From an uncultured Ruminococcus sp. (GTDB taxonomy: Bacteria; Bacillota; Clostridia; Oscillospirales; Acutalibacteraceae): 41,076 bases of DNA. The position numbers and the translations under genes were made by a program. Positions 1 through 6,832 of the stretch are shown here, one piece after another. The DNA is taken from positions 1 to 41,076 of the forward strand of contig CADANT010000011.1 in assembly GCA_902789345.1 (NCBI GenBank), read 5' to 3'. Each line of letters begins with the position of its first letter. The first letter of the stretch is position 1. Under the pieces are notes generated by a model, which did no database searches, was not told the DNA's origin, and saw only the letters and a list, made by a program, of their open reading frames with translations.

Positions 1-98
1 TCACACCAAAATCAAAAACAAGTGGCAACCTAGTCCATTGCCACTTGTTTAAATCAATTTTCTTTTTACGGTTTTACCCCAACTATTGACACAGAGCC
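1..98 (-). mobile_element. End of an insertion sequence (ISL3-like), body lies left of the window
   Basis: Read on the minus strand from base 98, the terminus begins GGCTCT and continues to AGTTGGGGTAA. The same pattern, 20 of 25 positions identical, begins at 40979 on the plus strand. A shared terminal motif in opposite orientation is what IS ends look like, and GGCTCT-type termini are typical of the ISL3 family. Only about 98 bases of this copy are visible and no transposase is recognisable. Family assignment is inference. The 8-bp target duplication expected of ISL3 cannot be checked because the other end is off the window. Confidence 0.55.
16..50. terminator. Perfect hairpin, bidirectional terminator
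   Basis: A 13-bp perfect stem (16-28 with 38-50) encloses a 9-nt loop. On the minus strand it is followed by a T-rich tail (TTTTTGATTTT), and on the plus strand by a less compact T-rich stretch. It lies inside the IS end. It could stop the IS transcript, and also the minus-strand operon that ends at 194, for which no nearer terminator is seen. Confidence 0.7.
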
Positions 99-193
99 TA
101 AATTGTATAATCTGCATTGTATGATAACCAATGTGGAATGGTAGGCAGTTGGCTGTACATTAATTAATGCAAGCAGTGGTAAACAACTGTGTG

Positions 194-1255
194 TTAATCA
201 ATATTGACAGTGAATAAAGGTTTAATATGGTCAAAAGGTTCTGTTCCGCATTTTACATATATTGTGCTTTCGTCAAAAAATACGGCTGTACAGCTGTATA
301 ACTGAAACAAACGGGGTATAGAGGTAACTGTAATATTACCAAGCTTTTGCTTTAGTGTGTTTACATATTTGCTGTGAATTTCTGCCGAAAAAAACATTGC
401 AAACCTTTCATAGTCGGTTGAATATATTTCTGTACAGTAGTTTGTCATAATGCTCATAAGCATGCGGCAGTTATTGTCGGCGGCGTTTAGACGATCCTCA
501 AGTGTGCGCAGACCTTCCAAAAGCATATAATAGTCAGCCTGCAATTCGCTGTACAGCTTGGCGTTATACTTTTTGCAGTTTGTTTTCACATACAGTGCCA
601 TAGGGTATTTACTGCTTGAAAAAGGGTACAGTCTGCTGTAGCTGTTGTTGTACATCCAATGAAAGCCGCCCCTGTCAATTACTGTTGTATAGCTGTGTTC
701 TGTGCTGCCGGAGGATAAAAGCTCCGACATTTCCAAAACAATAGACGCACCGTACAGAAAAGGCATAAAAGAATAGCCTGTAGCTATTGTATTGTCTACA
801 ATAAGTGGAATATGATTTCTCTGGCAGTGGGTACTGCATACCTTAAGCGGTATTTGAGCTGTGTATGAGGCAGAGGATACAAAAACTGCCTTAATTCCGT
901 CCTGCGTAAGCTTTTCAAGCTCTTGCTCTGTGGCAAATTCAACTATATTTATTCCAATGCTTTTTGAGGCTTTTTTAATAGCAAAATAAAGTGGAGGAAT
1001 CAAGCTGCTGCTGACGGCTATTTTTTCGTTACACCCTGCCAATGCTGTTAAAAGTGAAAATATTACCTGATGTGTGTCACAGCTGAACACACCGTGTGTG
1101 TTATAAAGCCGTGCTATTCTCCTCTGGAAAATATCCTGTGTAGGGTCAGAGGACTTGCTGTAAACCGCATTGCCTTGCTCCAAACCGAAGCGAACTCTGC
1201 TGTCTGACTTGTTTGAAAACAGAAATGTGGAGGTGCGCCCTTTGTCTTTATCCAT
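194..1255 (-). CDS. Degenerate Cys/Met-metabolism PLP-fold protein lacking the catalytic lysine
   Basis: The 353-residue protein follows the O-acetylhomoserine sulfhydrylase / cystathionine gamma-synthase fold. It has YSKSSDPT (residues 32-39) where active enzymes have YxRxxNPT, VSSSL (81-85), and VDNT (153-156) carrying the Asp that normally contacts the PLP pyridine nitrogen. The next motif, normally SxTKxxxGH with the PLP-binding lysine, reads MSELLSSGSTEHS. There is no lysine at all between residues 139 and 205. The C-terminal substrate-binding Arg region is also altered (IYVKCG). At 353 residues it is shorter than the usual 390-430. The start is supported by AGGAGGT a few bases upstream. 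It is the last gene of a minus-strand operon, 11 nt after rsmA. It is probably not a PLP enzyme of the usual kind, and its role is unknown. Confidence 0.72.
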   Translation of the reverse strand: MDKDKGRTSTFLFSNKSDSRVRFGLEQGNAVYSKSSDPTQDIFQRRIARLYNTHGVFSCDTHQVIFSLLTALAGCNEKIAVSSSLIPPLYFAIKKASKSIGINIVEFATEQELEKLTQDGIKAVFVSSASYTAQIPLKVCSTHCQRNHIPLIVDNTIATGYSFMPFLYGASIVLEMSELLSSGSTEHSYTTVIDRGGFHWMYNNSYSRLYPFSSSKYPMALYVKTNCKKYNAKLYSELQADYYMLLEGLRTLEDRLNAADNNCRMLMSIMTNYCTEIYSTDYERFAMFFSAEIHSKYVNTLKQKLGNITVTSIPRLFQLYSCTAVFFDESTIYVKCGTEPFDHIKPLFTVNID

Positions 1256-1266
1256 AACATAACCTC

Positions 1267-2124
1267 CTACTGTTCAGAGCCAATAGCGTTGGATATTTTG
1301 GCAAGCTGCTCCATTGTAAGCTGCTCGGCTCTGTAATTTACAGGTACATTTGCCCTGTTAAGGGCATTTGTTACTGTAAGCTTTGATATTTGAAGTCCTG
1401 CCGAAAGGGAGTTTGGCAGGTTTTTTCTGCGCTGACTAAATGCGGCCTTTACCACCTTAAAAAACAGCTCCTCGTCCTCTACATGTACACAAGGCTCTTT
1501 TAAAATGTCAAGCCTTATTACCGCCGAGTCCACCTTTGGTGCCGGCATAAAGCTGCCTGCCGATACGCCAAACAGTATCTGTGGCTTTGCATAGTAATTT
1601 ACAGCTATAGTTACCGCACCGCTTTGGCGAGTGCCAACTTCTGCACATATACGCTGTGCGGCCTCTTTTTGCACCATAACTGTCAGGGCATTTATCGGAA
1701 GCTTGTCCTCCAACAGCTTCATAATAACAGGTGATGTTATGTAGTATGGCAAGTTTGCACACACTACAACCTCCATACCGCTAAACTCTGTTTCAATCAG
1801 CTTTTTTAGGTCTATTTTTAAAATGTCGTCATTTATAATCTTTATGTTGTCATATTCAGCCAAGGTTTCGTCCAAAACGGGCAGAAGCCTTTTGTCCAGC
1901 TCTATTGCCACCACCTTGTCGGCGCGTTCGGCAAGCTGACAGGTAAGCACACCTATGCCGGGACCTACCTCAATAACCCCTACGCCTTTTTTGGCGCCGC
2001 TTTGTTCTGCCATTTTCGGACATACGCTTGGGTTTATAAGAAAATTCTGTCCTAACGATTTTGAAAAGGTAAAGCCGTGCCTGCCTAAAATATCTTTTAT
2101 TGTACCAATGTTTGAAAGCTCCAT
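1267..2124 (-). CDS. rsmA: 16S rRNA (A1518/A1519-N6,N6) dimethyltransferase RsmA/KsgA
   Basis: The enzyme dimethylates two adjacent adenines in the 3'-terminal helix of 16S rRNA using S-adenosylmethionine, late in 30S assembly. The 285-residue protein has the normal length. The visible family motifs are LGQNFLI near residue 24, the SAM-binding EVGPGIG (52-58), an acidic strand-2 end (AIELD, 73-77), and catalytic motif NLPYY (124-128). A basic C-terminal RNA-binding lobe contains FSQRRKNLPNSL. It starts 2 nt after the stop of the upstream m5C methyltransferase, so the two rRNA modifiers are almost certainly co-transcribed and probably translationally coupled. Confidence 0.96.
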   Translation of the reverse strand: MELSNIGTIKDILGRHGFTFSKSLGQNFLINPSVCPKMAEQSGAKKGVGVIEVGPGIGVLTCQLAERADKVVAIELDKRLLPVLDETLAEYDNIKIINDDILKIDLKKLIETEFSGMEVVVCANLPYYITSPVIMKLLEDKLPINALTVMVQKEAAQRICAEVGTRQSGAVTIAVNYYAKPQILFGVSAGSFMPAPKVDSAVIRLDILKEPCVHVEDEELFFKVVKAAFSQRRKNLPNSLSAGLQISKLTVTNALNRANVPVNYRAEQLTMEQLAKISNAIGSEQ

Positions 2125-2126
2125 TG

Positions 2127-3485
2127 TTATTTAACCTTTCTTAGCCCTTTAGGATATTTGTTTTTCAGCTGACCGTTTGAGCATTTGCCAAAGCCCAGGG
2201 TAATTCCCTCTACGCATACTGCTGTGTAGCCCTTTAAATCTGAGCTTACTGCAATTTCCTCGCCCAGTAAATACGAATTAAGCTGTGGAGAGTCTACTGC
2301 GAAATTCACTGTGTTTTTCAGCTCCTCCGGCTTTGCCGCCGTAAACAGGTTGTGCGCCGGTTCTATTCTGTTTTTCTTTACTTCTCCAAACAGAATACCG
2401 CTTCGTATAACCCCCATACCGTCAAGTGCCGGCGTGCTTTGCGGCGGTATAAGCACCTTATCGTTAATTATTGTGAAATTCGGAGTAGTTTTGCTGTTAA
2501 AAATTTCACTGTAAAGCTGTTGTGCTGATTTTACAGCGGCAATGCAGTTTTTGTCACGACTGTTTATTTTGTAAACCTGTTCAGGCGTGTAGCCTGTCTC
2601 CGGGCTTGTTTTAATCAGCTTGGCTATAAAATGCCCCTCGCCCCCGTCCATAGGGTATATTCTGCGTGCTTGTGGCATATTTTCTGCTTCTCTGCCAAAG
2701 CTTACACCGCAGTCAACCAGTTCAAAGTCGGGGTTATTCTTTAAAAATTCATTTACAGTGCCCTCATTTTCGTAGGGAGAAAAGGTGCAGGTGCTGTACA
2801 CCAGTACACCGCCCTCTTTTAGGCAGACCTTTGCGTTGTTTAAAATTTGTATCTGCCGTTCCATACAGGCCTTTGTGTGTTCTTCTGACCATTCTGAAAT
2901 CGCCTGTGGGTCTTTGCGGAACATACCCTCGCCGGAGCATGGTGCGTCTACTACAACCTTGTCAAAATACCCCTGCAGCTTTGGGCACAGCACCTCAGGG
3001 GACATTGAGGATACCACAGCGTTTCTTATTCCCATTCGTTCAATGTTGGACAGTAGTATTTGACTCCTTTTTTTTACTATTTCGTTGCTCCATATTAAAC
3101 CCTCGCCTTGCAGCAGTGCCGCTATTTGTGTGGTTTTTCCACCCGGTGCGGCACACAGGTCAAGCACTCTGTCGCCCGGCTGTACATCAAGGGCAGTAAC
3201 TGCACCGGACGCTGACGGCTCCTGTAAATAAAACGCACCGCAGTGGTGCAGTGGGTTGTTGCCCAGCTTAACATTGTCGGCTATATAGTAGCTGACAGGT
3301 GAAAATGGGGAAGGAGCTGTTTTGCAGTGTAAAAGCGAAATCAGCTTTTCTGCACTGCATTTAAGGGTGTTTACACGCAGTCCCTTTACAGGCGGCTTTT
3401 CGTATTGTGCTAAAAAGTCGCTGTATTCGCTTTTTAGCATATTTTTCATTCGTTGTAAAAATTTGTCAGGAAGTAAAGCGTCCAT
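2127..3485 (-). CDS. RsmB/RsmF (NOL1/NOP2/Sun) family RNA m5C methyltransferase
   Basis: This is a SAM-dependent RNA cytosine-C5 methyltransferase of 452 residues. The core motifs are clear: SAM site LDLCAAPGGKT (108-118), motif IV DAPCSGEGMFRKD (180-192, Cys183) and motif VI STCTFSPYENE (231-241, Cys233). One of the two cysteines is the nucleophile and the other assists release. The roughly 150-residue C-terminal extension, ending with a PUA-like segment and a basic tail (KYPKGLRKVK), fits the RsmF/YebU branch better than RsmB. The exact rRNA target cannot be decided from sequence. It is the first gene of the minus-strand operon with rsmA and the PLP-fold protein. Confidence 0.9.
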   Translation of the reverse strand: MDALLPDKFLQRMKNMLKSEYSDFLAQYEKPPVKGLRVNTLKCSAEKLISLLHCKTAPSPFSPVSYYIADNVKLGNNPLHHCGAFYLQEPSASGAVTALDVQPGDRVLDLCAAPGGKTTQIAALLQGEGLIWSNEIVKKRSQILLSNIERMGIRNAVVSSMSPEVLCPKLQGYFDKVVVDAPCSGEGMFRKDPQAISEWSEEHTKACMERQIQILNNAKVCLKEGGVLVYSTCTFSPYENEGTVNEFLKNNPDFELVDCGVSFGREAENMPQARRIYPMDGGEGHFIAKLIKTSPETGYTPEQVYKINSRDKNCIAAVKSAQQLYSEIFNSKTTPNFTIINDKVLIPPQSTPALDGMGVIRSGILFGEVKKNRIEPAHNLFTAAKPEELKNTVNFAVDSPQLNSYLLGEEIAVSSDLKGYTAVCVEGITLGFGKCSNGQLKNKYPKGLRKVK

Positions 3486-3565
3486 ATTTAATAATTCCTT
3501 TCAATCTACAGTGAATATATTTGAGTTTAGTGCTAATAATAATTTTCGTAAAGGAGGTGCTTACA

Positions 3566-3763
3566 ATGAACAACAGATTTAACAATCAAAACAACCAGAA
3601 CAACCAAAACAAGAACAATCAGAACAACAACCAGAACAACAACCAGAATAATAACCAGAATAATAACCAGCATAACAACCAGAACAACAACCAGAACAAT
3701 AACCAAAATAACAATCAGAATAACAGAAACAACCAGAACAAAAACCGTAACAACAATTTCTGA
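3566..3763 (+). CDS. Small Asn/Gln-rich low-complexity protein
   Basis: The 65-residue protein contains 43 Asn and 13 Gln (56 of 65 residues). The rest are only Met, Phe, Arg, Lys and His. Residues 19-50 are eight four-residue units of Gln followed mostly by three Asn. The start is fixed by AAGGAGGTG six nt before ATG 3566; an in-frame start at 3521 has no such site and would add a spurious hydrophobic leader. There is no signal peptide, membrane segment or known domain. Synonymous variation between repeats (AAC/AAT, CAG/CAA) argues that the amino-acid composition is maintained. The gene diverges from the rRNA methyltransferase operon and converges on the LUD gene. A prion-like, coat-like or storage role is conceivable, but no function is established. 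Confidence 0.8.
   Translation: MNNRFNNQNNQNNQNKNNQNNNQNNNQNNNQNNNQHNNQNNNQNNNQNNNQNNRNNQNKNRNNNF
3620..3715 (+). repeat. Eight 12-bp coding repeats (Gln-Asn-Asn-Asn type)
   Basis: In-frame 12-bp units of the type CAGAAYAAYAAC run tandemly through the Asn/Gln-rich gene; one unit has CAT (His) for AAC. The unit length is a multiple of three, so copy-number change by slippage would keep the frame. There are no unique spacers, so it is not a CRISPR array. Confidence 0.85.
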
Positions 3764-3791
3764 TAATCTGATTTTTATTTATTGCCACAAA

Positions 3792-3827
3792 AAGGTGGGT
3801 ATCGGTGCACAGGCTGATACCCACCTT
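3792..3827. terminator. Bidirectional terminator between convergent genes
   Basis: A perfect 12-bp stem (3792-3803 with 3816-3827) has a 12-nt loop. On the minus strand it is followed by TTTTTG, a good intrinsic terminator for the LUD gene. On the plus strand the tail is less T-rich, but the hairpin still lies just downstream of the Asn/Gln-rich gene. Confidence 0.8.
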
Positions 3828-3906
3828 GGGTTGTTTATATTGGTGTTTTAAGGCTGTATGTTGTTTTAGGGTATTGATTTTGGTTTGCCGTTTGCCGTGT
3901 AGGCAA

Positions 3907-4557
3907 TTAATAGCCGTAGCTGCCGTCTATAATTATAACTTTAATTCTGTTTTTGTGCCTTTGGTAGCCGCTAAGTACATAGTTGCAGCATATTCTTGTT
4001 GTGCTTGCACAGCCGTCACATATTTCGCTGTCGTTTTTATTTAACGAAACACAGCTGTCTGTATGGGAGCAGTATGTATCAAGGTTTAGCCTGCGGGTGT
4101 TATTAGGTGCGGCAATTTTTTTAACACGCTCAATGGCATCGTCAATAGTTTTTACTATCTTATTTGTGCCTACCAATAAAATAACACTTTTAGGACCGTA
4201 AAGTATAGCAGACACTCTGTTTGAGTTGCCGTCAACATTGTAAATATAACCGCTTTGAGTTACGGCATTTGCACTTGCAAAATAAGCGTCTGCACTGTAG
4301 GTGCTGCGGTAAACCTGCTCAATTTCTTCTTGGGTTATTCCCGGCCTTGCTCTGTCAAGGTAGTTGTAGTTGCCGCTTTTTAGCAAATCCATAACGCCTG
4401 TTTCTGCCAATGTTACCGAACCGCCGTTGCTTACGGTGTCGCCTTTTTTAATCAGCTTTTTTACAAGCTCCAGGGCTTCTTTTTTGCTGCTGCAAAAATA
4501 CGCCTCCATATTGTTCTTTTTTAGGTTTTCAAGGGTGGTTTTAACAGCCTCTGTCAT
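3907..4557 (-). CDS. LUD-domain (LutC/YkgG-like) protein with a cysteine-rich C-terminus
   Basis: The 216-residue LUD-domain protein belongs to the family that includes LutC of the lactate-utilisation LutABC complex. Typical features are the NGGSVTLAETG loop (44-54) and ILYGPKSVILLVGTNKIV (118-135). It stands alone, without LutA or LutB, so a lactate role is only a family-level guess. The last 55 residues hold six cysteines (163, 169, 180, 183, 190, 191), suggesting a metal or Fe-S site. ATG 4557 is chosen because AAAGGTG lies six nt upstream; the GTG at 4566 sits inside that ribosome-binding site. A minus-strand TATAAT lies at 4589-4594, so it is transcribed divergently from aspS. Confidence 0.85.
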   Translation of the reverse strand: MTEAVKTTLENLKKNNMEAYFCSSKKEALELVKKLIKKGDTVSNGGSVTLAETGVMDLLKSGNYNYLDRARPGITQEEIEQVYRSTYSADAYFASANAVTQSGYIYNVDGNSNRVSAILYGPKSVILLVGTNKIVKTIDDAIERVKKIAAPNNTRRLNLDTYCSHTDSCVSLNKNDSEICDGCASTTRICCNYVLSGYQRHKNRIKVIIIDGSYGY

Positions 4558-4650
4558 AAATATCACCTTTATTTTTTGATATAAGTATATTATACTATAA
4601 ATATAGGTAAATTAAAAGGGCAAAATAAGTAAAAAAATCTATGGCAAATA

Positions 4651-4679
4651 TTGAAAAACGCATTGCTTAATGTTATAAT
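4651..4679 (+). promoter_or_regulatory. Sigma-A-type promoter for aspS-gatCAB
   Basis: TTGAAA (4651-4656), a 17-nt spacer and a perfect TATAAT (4674-4679) give a predicted start near 4686 and a leader of about 34 nt. The promoter overlaps the upstream in-frame start at 4651, which supports ATG 4720 as the true aspS start. Confidence 0.8.
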
Positions 4680-4719
4680 TTTTAAATGTATAAATATGCT
4701 GTTTGAAAGGAATATGAAA

Positions 4720-6468
4720 ATGAATAGCTCAAATATATATCGTACGCATTTATGCGGCGAGCTTAGAGAATCACATATAGGAAGCAAGGTAAAAGTTGCC
4801 GGCTGGGTTGAAAATATTCGTGACCACGGCGGCGTAATGTTTTTGGATGTTCGTGACCAGTACGGCGTAGTACAGGTAGTTGTACACGACGACAATATGC
4901 TTACAGATGTAAACAAGGAGTGTACAGTTACTGTAAGCGGTGAGGTTGTTAAAAGAGATGAAGAAACAATCAACCCTAAAATAGCAACAGGTATGGTTGA
5001 GGTTACTGCTGAAACATTGACAGTTCTAGGTAAGTGCCACAATGTACTGCCTTTTGAGGTGGCTACATCAACCGAAACAAAGGAAGACATTCGTTTGAAG
5101 TATCGTTTTCTTGACCTGCGTAACAAAAAGGTTCATAACAATATTTTAATGAGAAGTCAGGTTATTTCATTCTTAAGAAGTAAAATGACTGAAATGGGCT
5201 TTAACGAAATAAACACACCTATACTGTCTGCAAGCTCACCTGAGGGCGCAAGAGATTACCTTATCCCAAGCAGAAAGCACAAGGGCAAGTTCTATGCTTT
5301 GCCGCAGGCACCGCAGATTTTTAAGCAGCTGCTGATGGTTTCGGGTTTTGACAAGTATTTCCAAATTGCTCCTTGCTTTAGAGATGAGGACGCAAGAGCA
5401 GACCGTTCTCCGGGCGAGTTCTATCAGCTGGACTTTGAAATGGCTTTTGCCACACAGGAGGATGTGTTCGCTGTAGCTGAGGAGGTTTTGTATGATGTAT
5501 TTACAAAATTCTCTGACAAAGAGGTTTCAAAGCCGCCGTTTGCAAGAATACCATATGCAGAGGCTATGCTTAAATACGGCACAGACAAGCCTGACCTTAG
5601 AAACCCTCTTTTAATTCAGGACATCAGTCCAATGTTTGAGGAAACTGATTTTGCTCCGTTCAGAAAGAAAACAGTTCGTTCCATTAATGTTCCTAATGCA
5701 GCAGCACAGTCTAAAAAATGGTTTAAAAATATGGAGGAGTTCGCCCTTTCTATCGGTATGAAGGGCTTGGGCTATGTAAAGGTAAGAGAAGACCTAACCT
5801 TTGACGGCCCTATAGATAAGTTCCTAAAAGAGGGCGACCGTGAAAAGCTTATAGAAATTAACGGCTCAAAAGCAGGCGATGTTATTTACTTTATTGCCGA
5901 CAGCAAAGAGGACGCACCAAAGCTTGCAGGTCAAATAAGAACAGAGGTAGCAAAGCGACTAAAGCTTATAGATACAAGCAAGTTTGAAATGTGCTTTATA
6001 GTAGACTTCCCTATGTTTGAGCATGACGAGGACACAGGCGCTGTAATATTCACACACAACCCATTCTCAATGCCACAGGGCGGTATGCAGGCTCTAAAGG
6101 AAAAAGACCCTACAGAGGTACTTGCTTACCAGTATGACATTGTATGCAACGGTGTAGAGCTTTCTTCCGGTGCTGTTCGTAACCACGACCTTGACATTAT
6201 GATAGAGGCGTTTAAAATTGCAGGCTACACAGAGGACGACCTAAAGGAGAAATTCTCATCACTTTACAATGCTTTCCAATACGGTGCACCGCCGCATGCC
6301 GGTATGGCACCTGGCGTAGACCGTATGCTGATGCTTTTGGCAGAAGAGGAAAATATTCGTGAAGTAATAGCATTCCCTATGAACAGCAACGCACAGGATG
6401 TTCTTATGGGTGCGCCTAACGAGGTTTCTGAGCAGCAGCTTAGAGAGGTTCATATAAAACTAAGATAA
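4720..6468 (+). CDS. aspS: Aspartyl-tRNA synthetase, probably non-discriminating
   Basis: This class II synthetase charges tRNA with aspartate. The 582-residue protein has the bacterial layout: N-terminal OB-fold anticodon domain (about 1-105), catalytic core with motif 2 (FRDEDARADRSPGEF), an inserted GAD domain, and motif 3 near the C-terminus (GVDRMLMLLA). Residue 36 in RDHGG is His. This position is His in the characterised non-discriminating Pseudomonas aeruginosa enzyme and Leu in E. coli, so this enzyme may also charge tRNA(Asn). The adjacent gatCAB genes fit that reading. ATG 4720 is chosen because GAAAGGA lies 8 nt upstream and the promoter occupies the earlier start. Confidence 0.95.
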   Translation: MNSSNIYRTHLCGELRESHIGSKVKVAGWVENIRDHGGVMFLDVRDQYGVVQVVVHDDNMLTDVNKECTVTVSGEVVKRDEETINPKIATGMVEVTAETLTVLGKCHNVLPFEVATSTETKEDIRLKYRFLDLRNKKVHNNILMRSQVISFLRSKMTEMGFNEINTPILSASSPEGARDYLIPSRKHKGKFYALPQAPQIFKQLLMVSGFDKYFQIAPCFRDEDARADRSPGEFYQLDFEMAFATQEDVFAVAEEVLYDVFTKFSDKEVSKPPFARIPYAEAMLKYGTDKPDLRNPLLIQDISPMFEETDFAPFRKKTVRSINVPNAAAQSKKWFKNMEEFALSIGMKGLGYVKVREDLTFDGPIDKFLKEGDREKLIEINGSKAGDVIYFIADSKEDAPKLAGQIRTEVAKRLKLIDTSKFEMCFIVDFPMFEHDEDTGAVIFTHNPFSMPQGGMQALKEKDPTEVLAYQYDIVCNGVELSSGAVRNHDLDIMIEAFKIAGYTEDDLKEKFSSLYNAFQYGAPPHAGMAPGVDRMLMLLAEEENIREVIAFPMNSNAQDVLMGAPNEVSEQQLREVHIKLR

Positions 6469-6489
6469 TTTTACAGGGAGGTAACAAAA

Positions 6490-6771
6490 ATGGTATCTCA
6501 TGAAGATGTAATACAAATTGCCCGCCTTGCAAAGCTTTCTGTAAAGGAAGACGAGCTGGAGGCAATGACAAAGGAAATGCAGAGTATTGTAGACTTTGCA
6601 GACGCTATAAATAACGCACCTACAGACGGTGAGGAGTTTGACAATATTAATAATTTGTCAAATGTTTTTAGAGAGGATGTAGTAGTGGAGTCGTACCCTA
6701 CCGAAAAAATCCTTGAAAATGCCGGTGATAAGGCAGACGACTGCTTCCTTGTAAAGAAGCGCTGTCTGTAA
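6490..6771 (+). CDS. gatC: Asp-tRNA(Asn)/Glu-tRNA(Gln) amidotransferase subunit C
   Basis: This 93-residue small subunit wraps around GatA and GatB and stabilises the amidotransferase. The opening, about residues 3-22, has the family pattern VxxIARLAKLSVxExE, followed by the usual helical segment (MQSIVDFADAINNA). The C-terminal half carries the conserved FREDVV...  segment. GGGAGG precedes the ATG, and the gene follows aspS by 21 nt. It is part of the aspS-gatC-gatA-gatB operon. Confidence 0.93.
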   Translation: MVSHEDVIQIARLAKLSVKEDELEAMTKEMQSIVDFADAINNAPTDGEEFDNINNLSNVFREDVVVESYPTEKILENAGDKADDCFLVKKRCL

Positions 6772-6832
6772 TGGGCATAATGCCTGTTCAGTTGTGAGCA
6801 GAGCCGATACTCTATAGAAGGGATTGATACCA

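Noticed and set aside
86-111. TTGACA and TATAAT on the plus strand near the left edge
   Set aside because: The spacer is only 14 nt, it straddles the IS boundary at 98, and the only gene downstream is on the opposite strand.
3620-3715. Short regular repeats that could suggest a CRISPR array
   Set aside because: Units are 12 bp, directly abutting, coding and in frame, with no unique spacers and no cas genes nearby.
3805-4044. Plus-strand open frame opposite the LUD gene
   Set aside because: It lies over a terminator and antisense to a conserved gene, with Cys/Val-rich composition typical of a shadow frame.
4651-4719. Upstream in-frame start for aspS adding 23 residues
   Set aside because: A strong promoter occupies 4651-4679 and the ribosome-binding site fits ATG 4720; the family N-terminus begins there.
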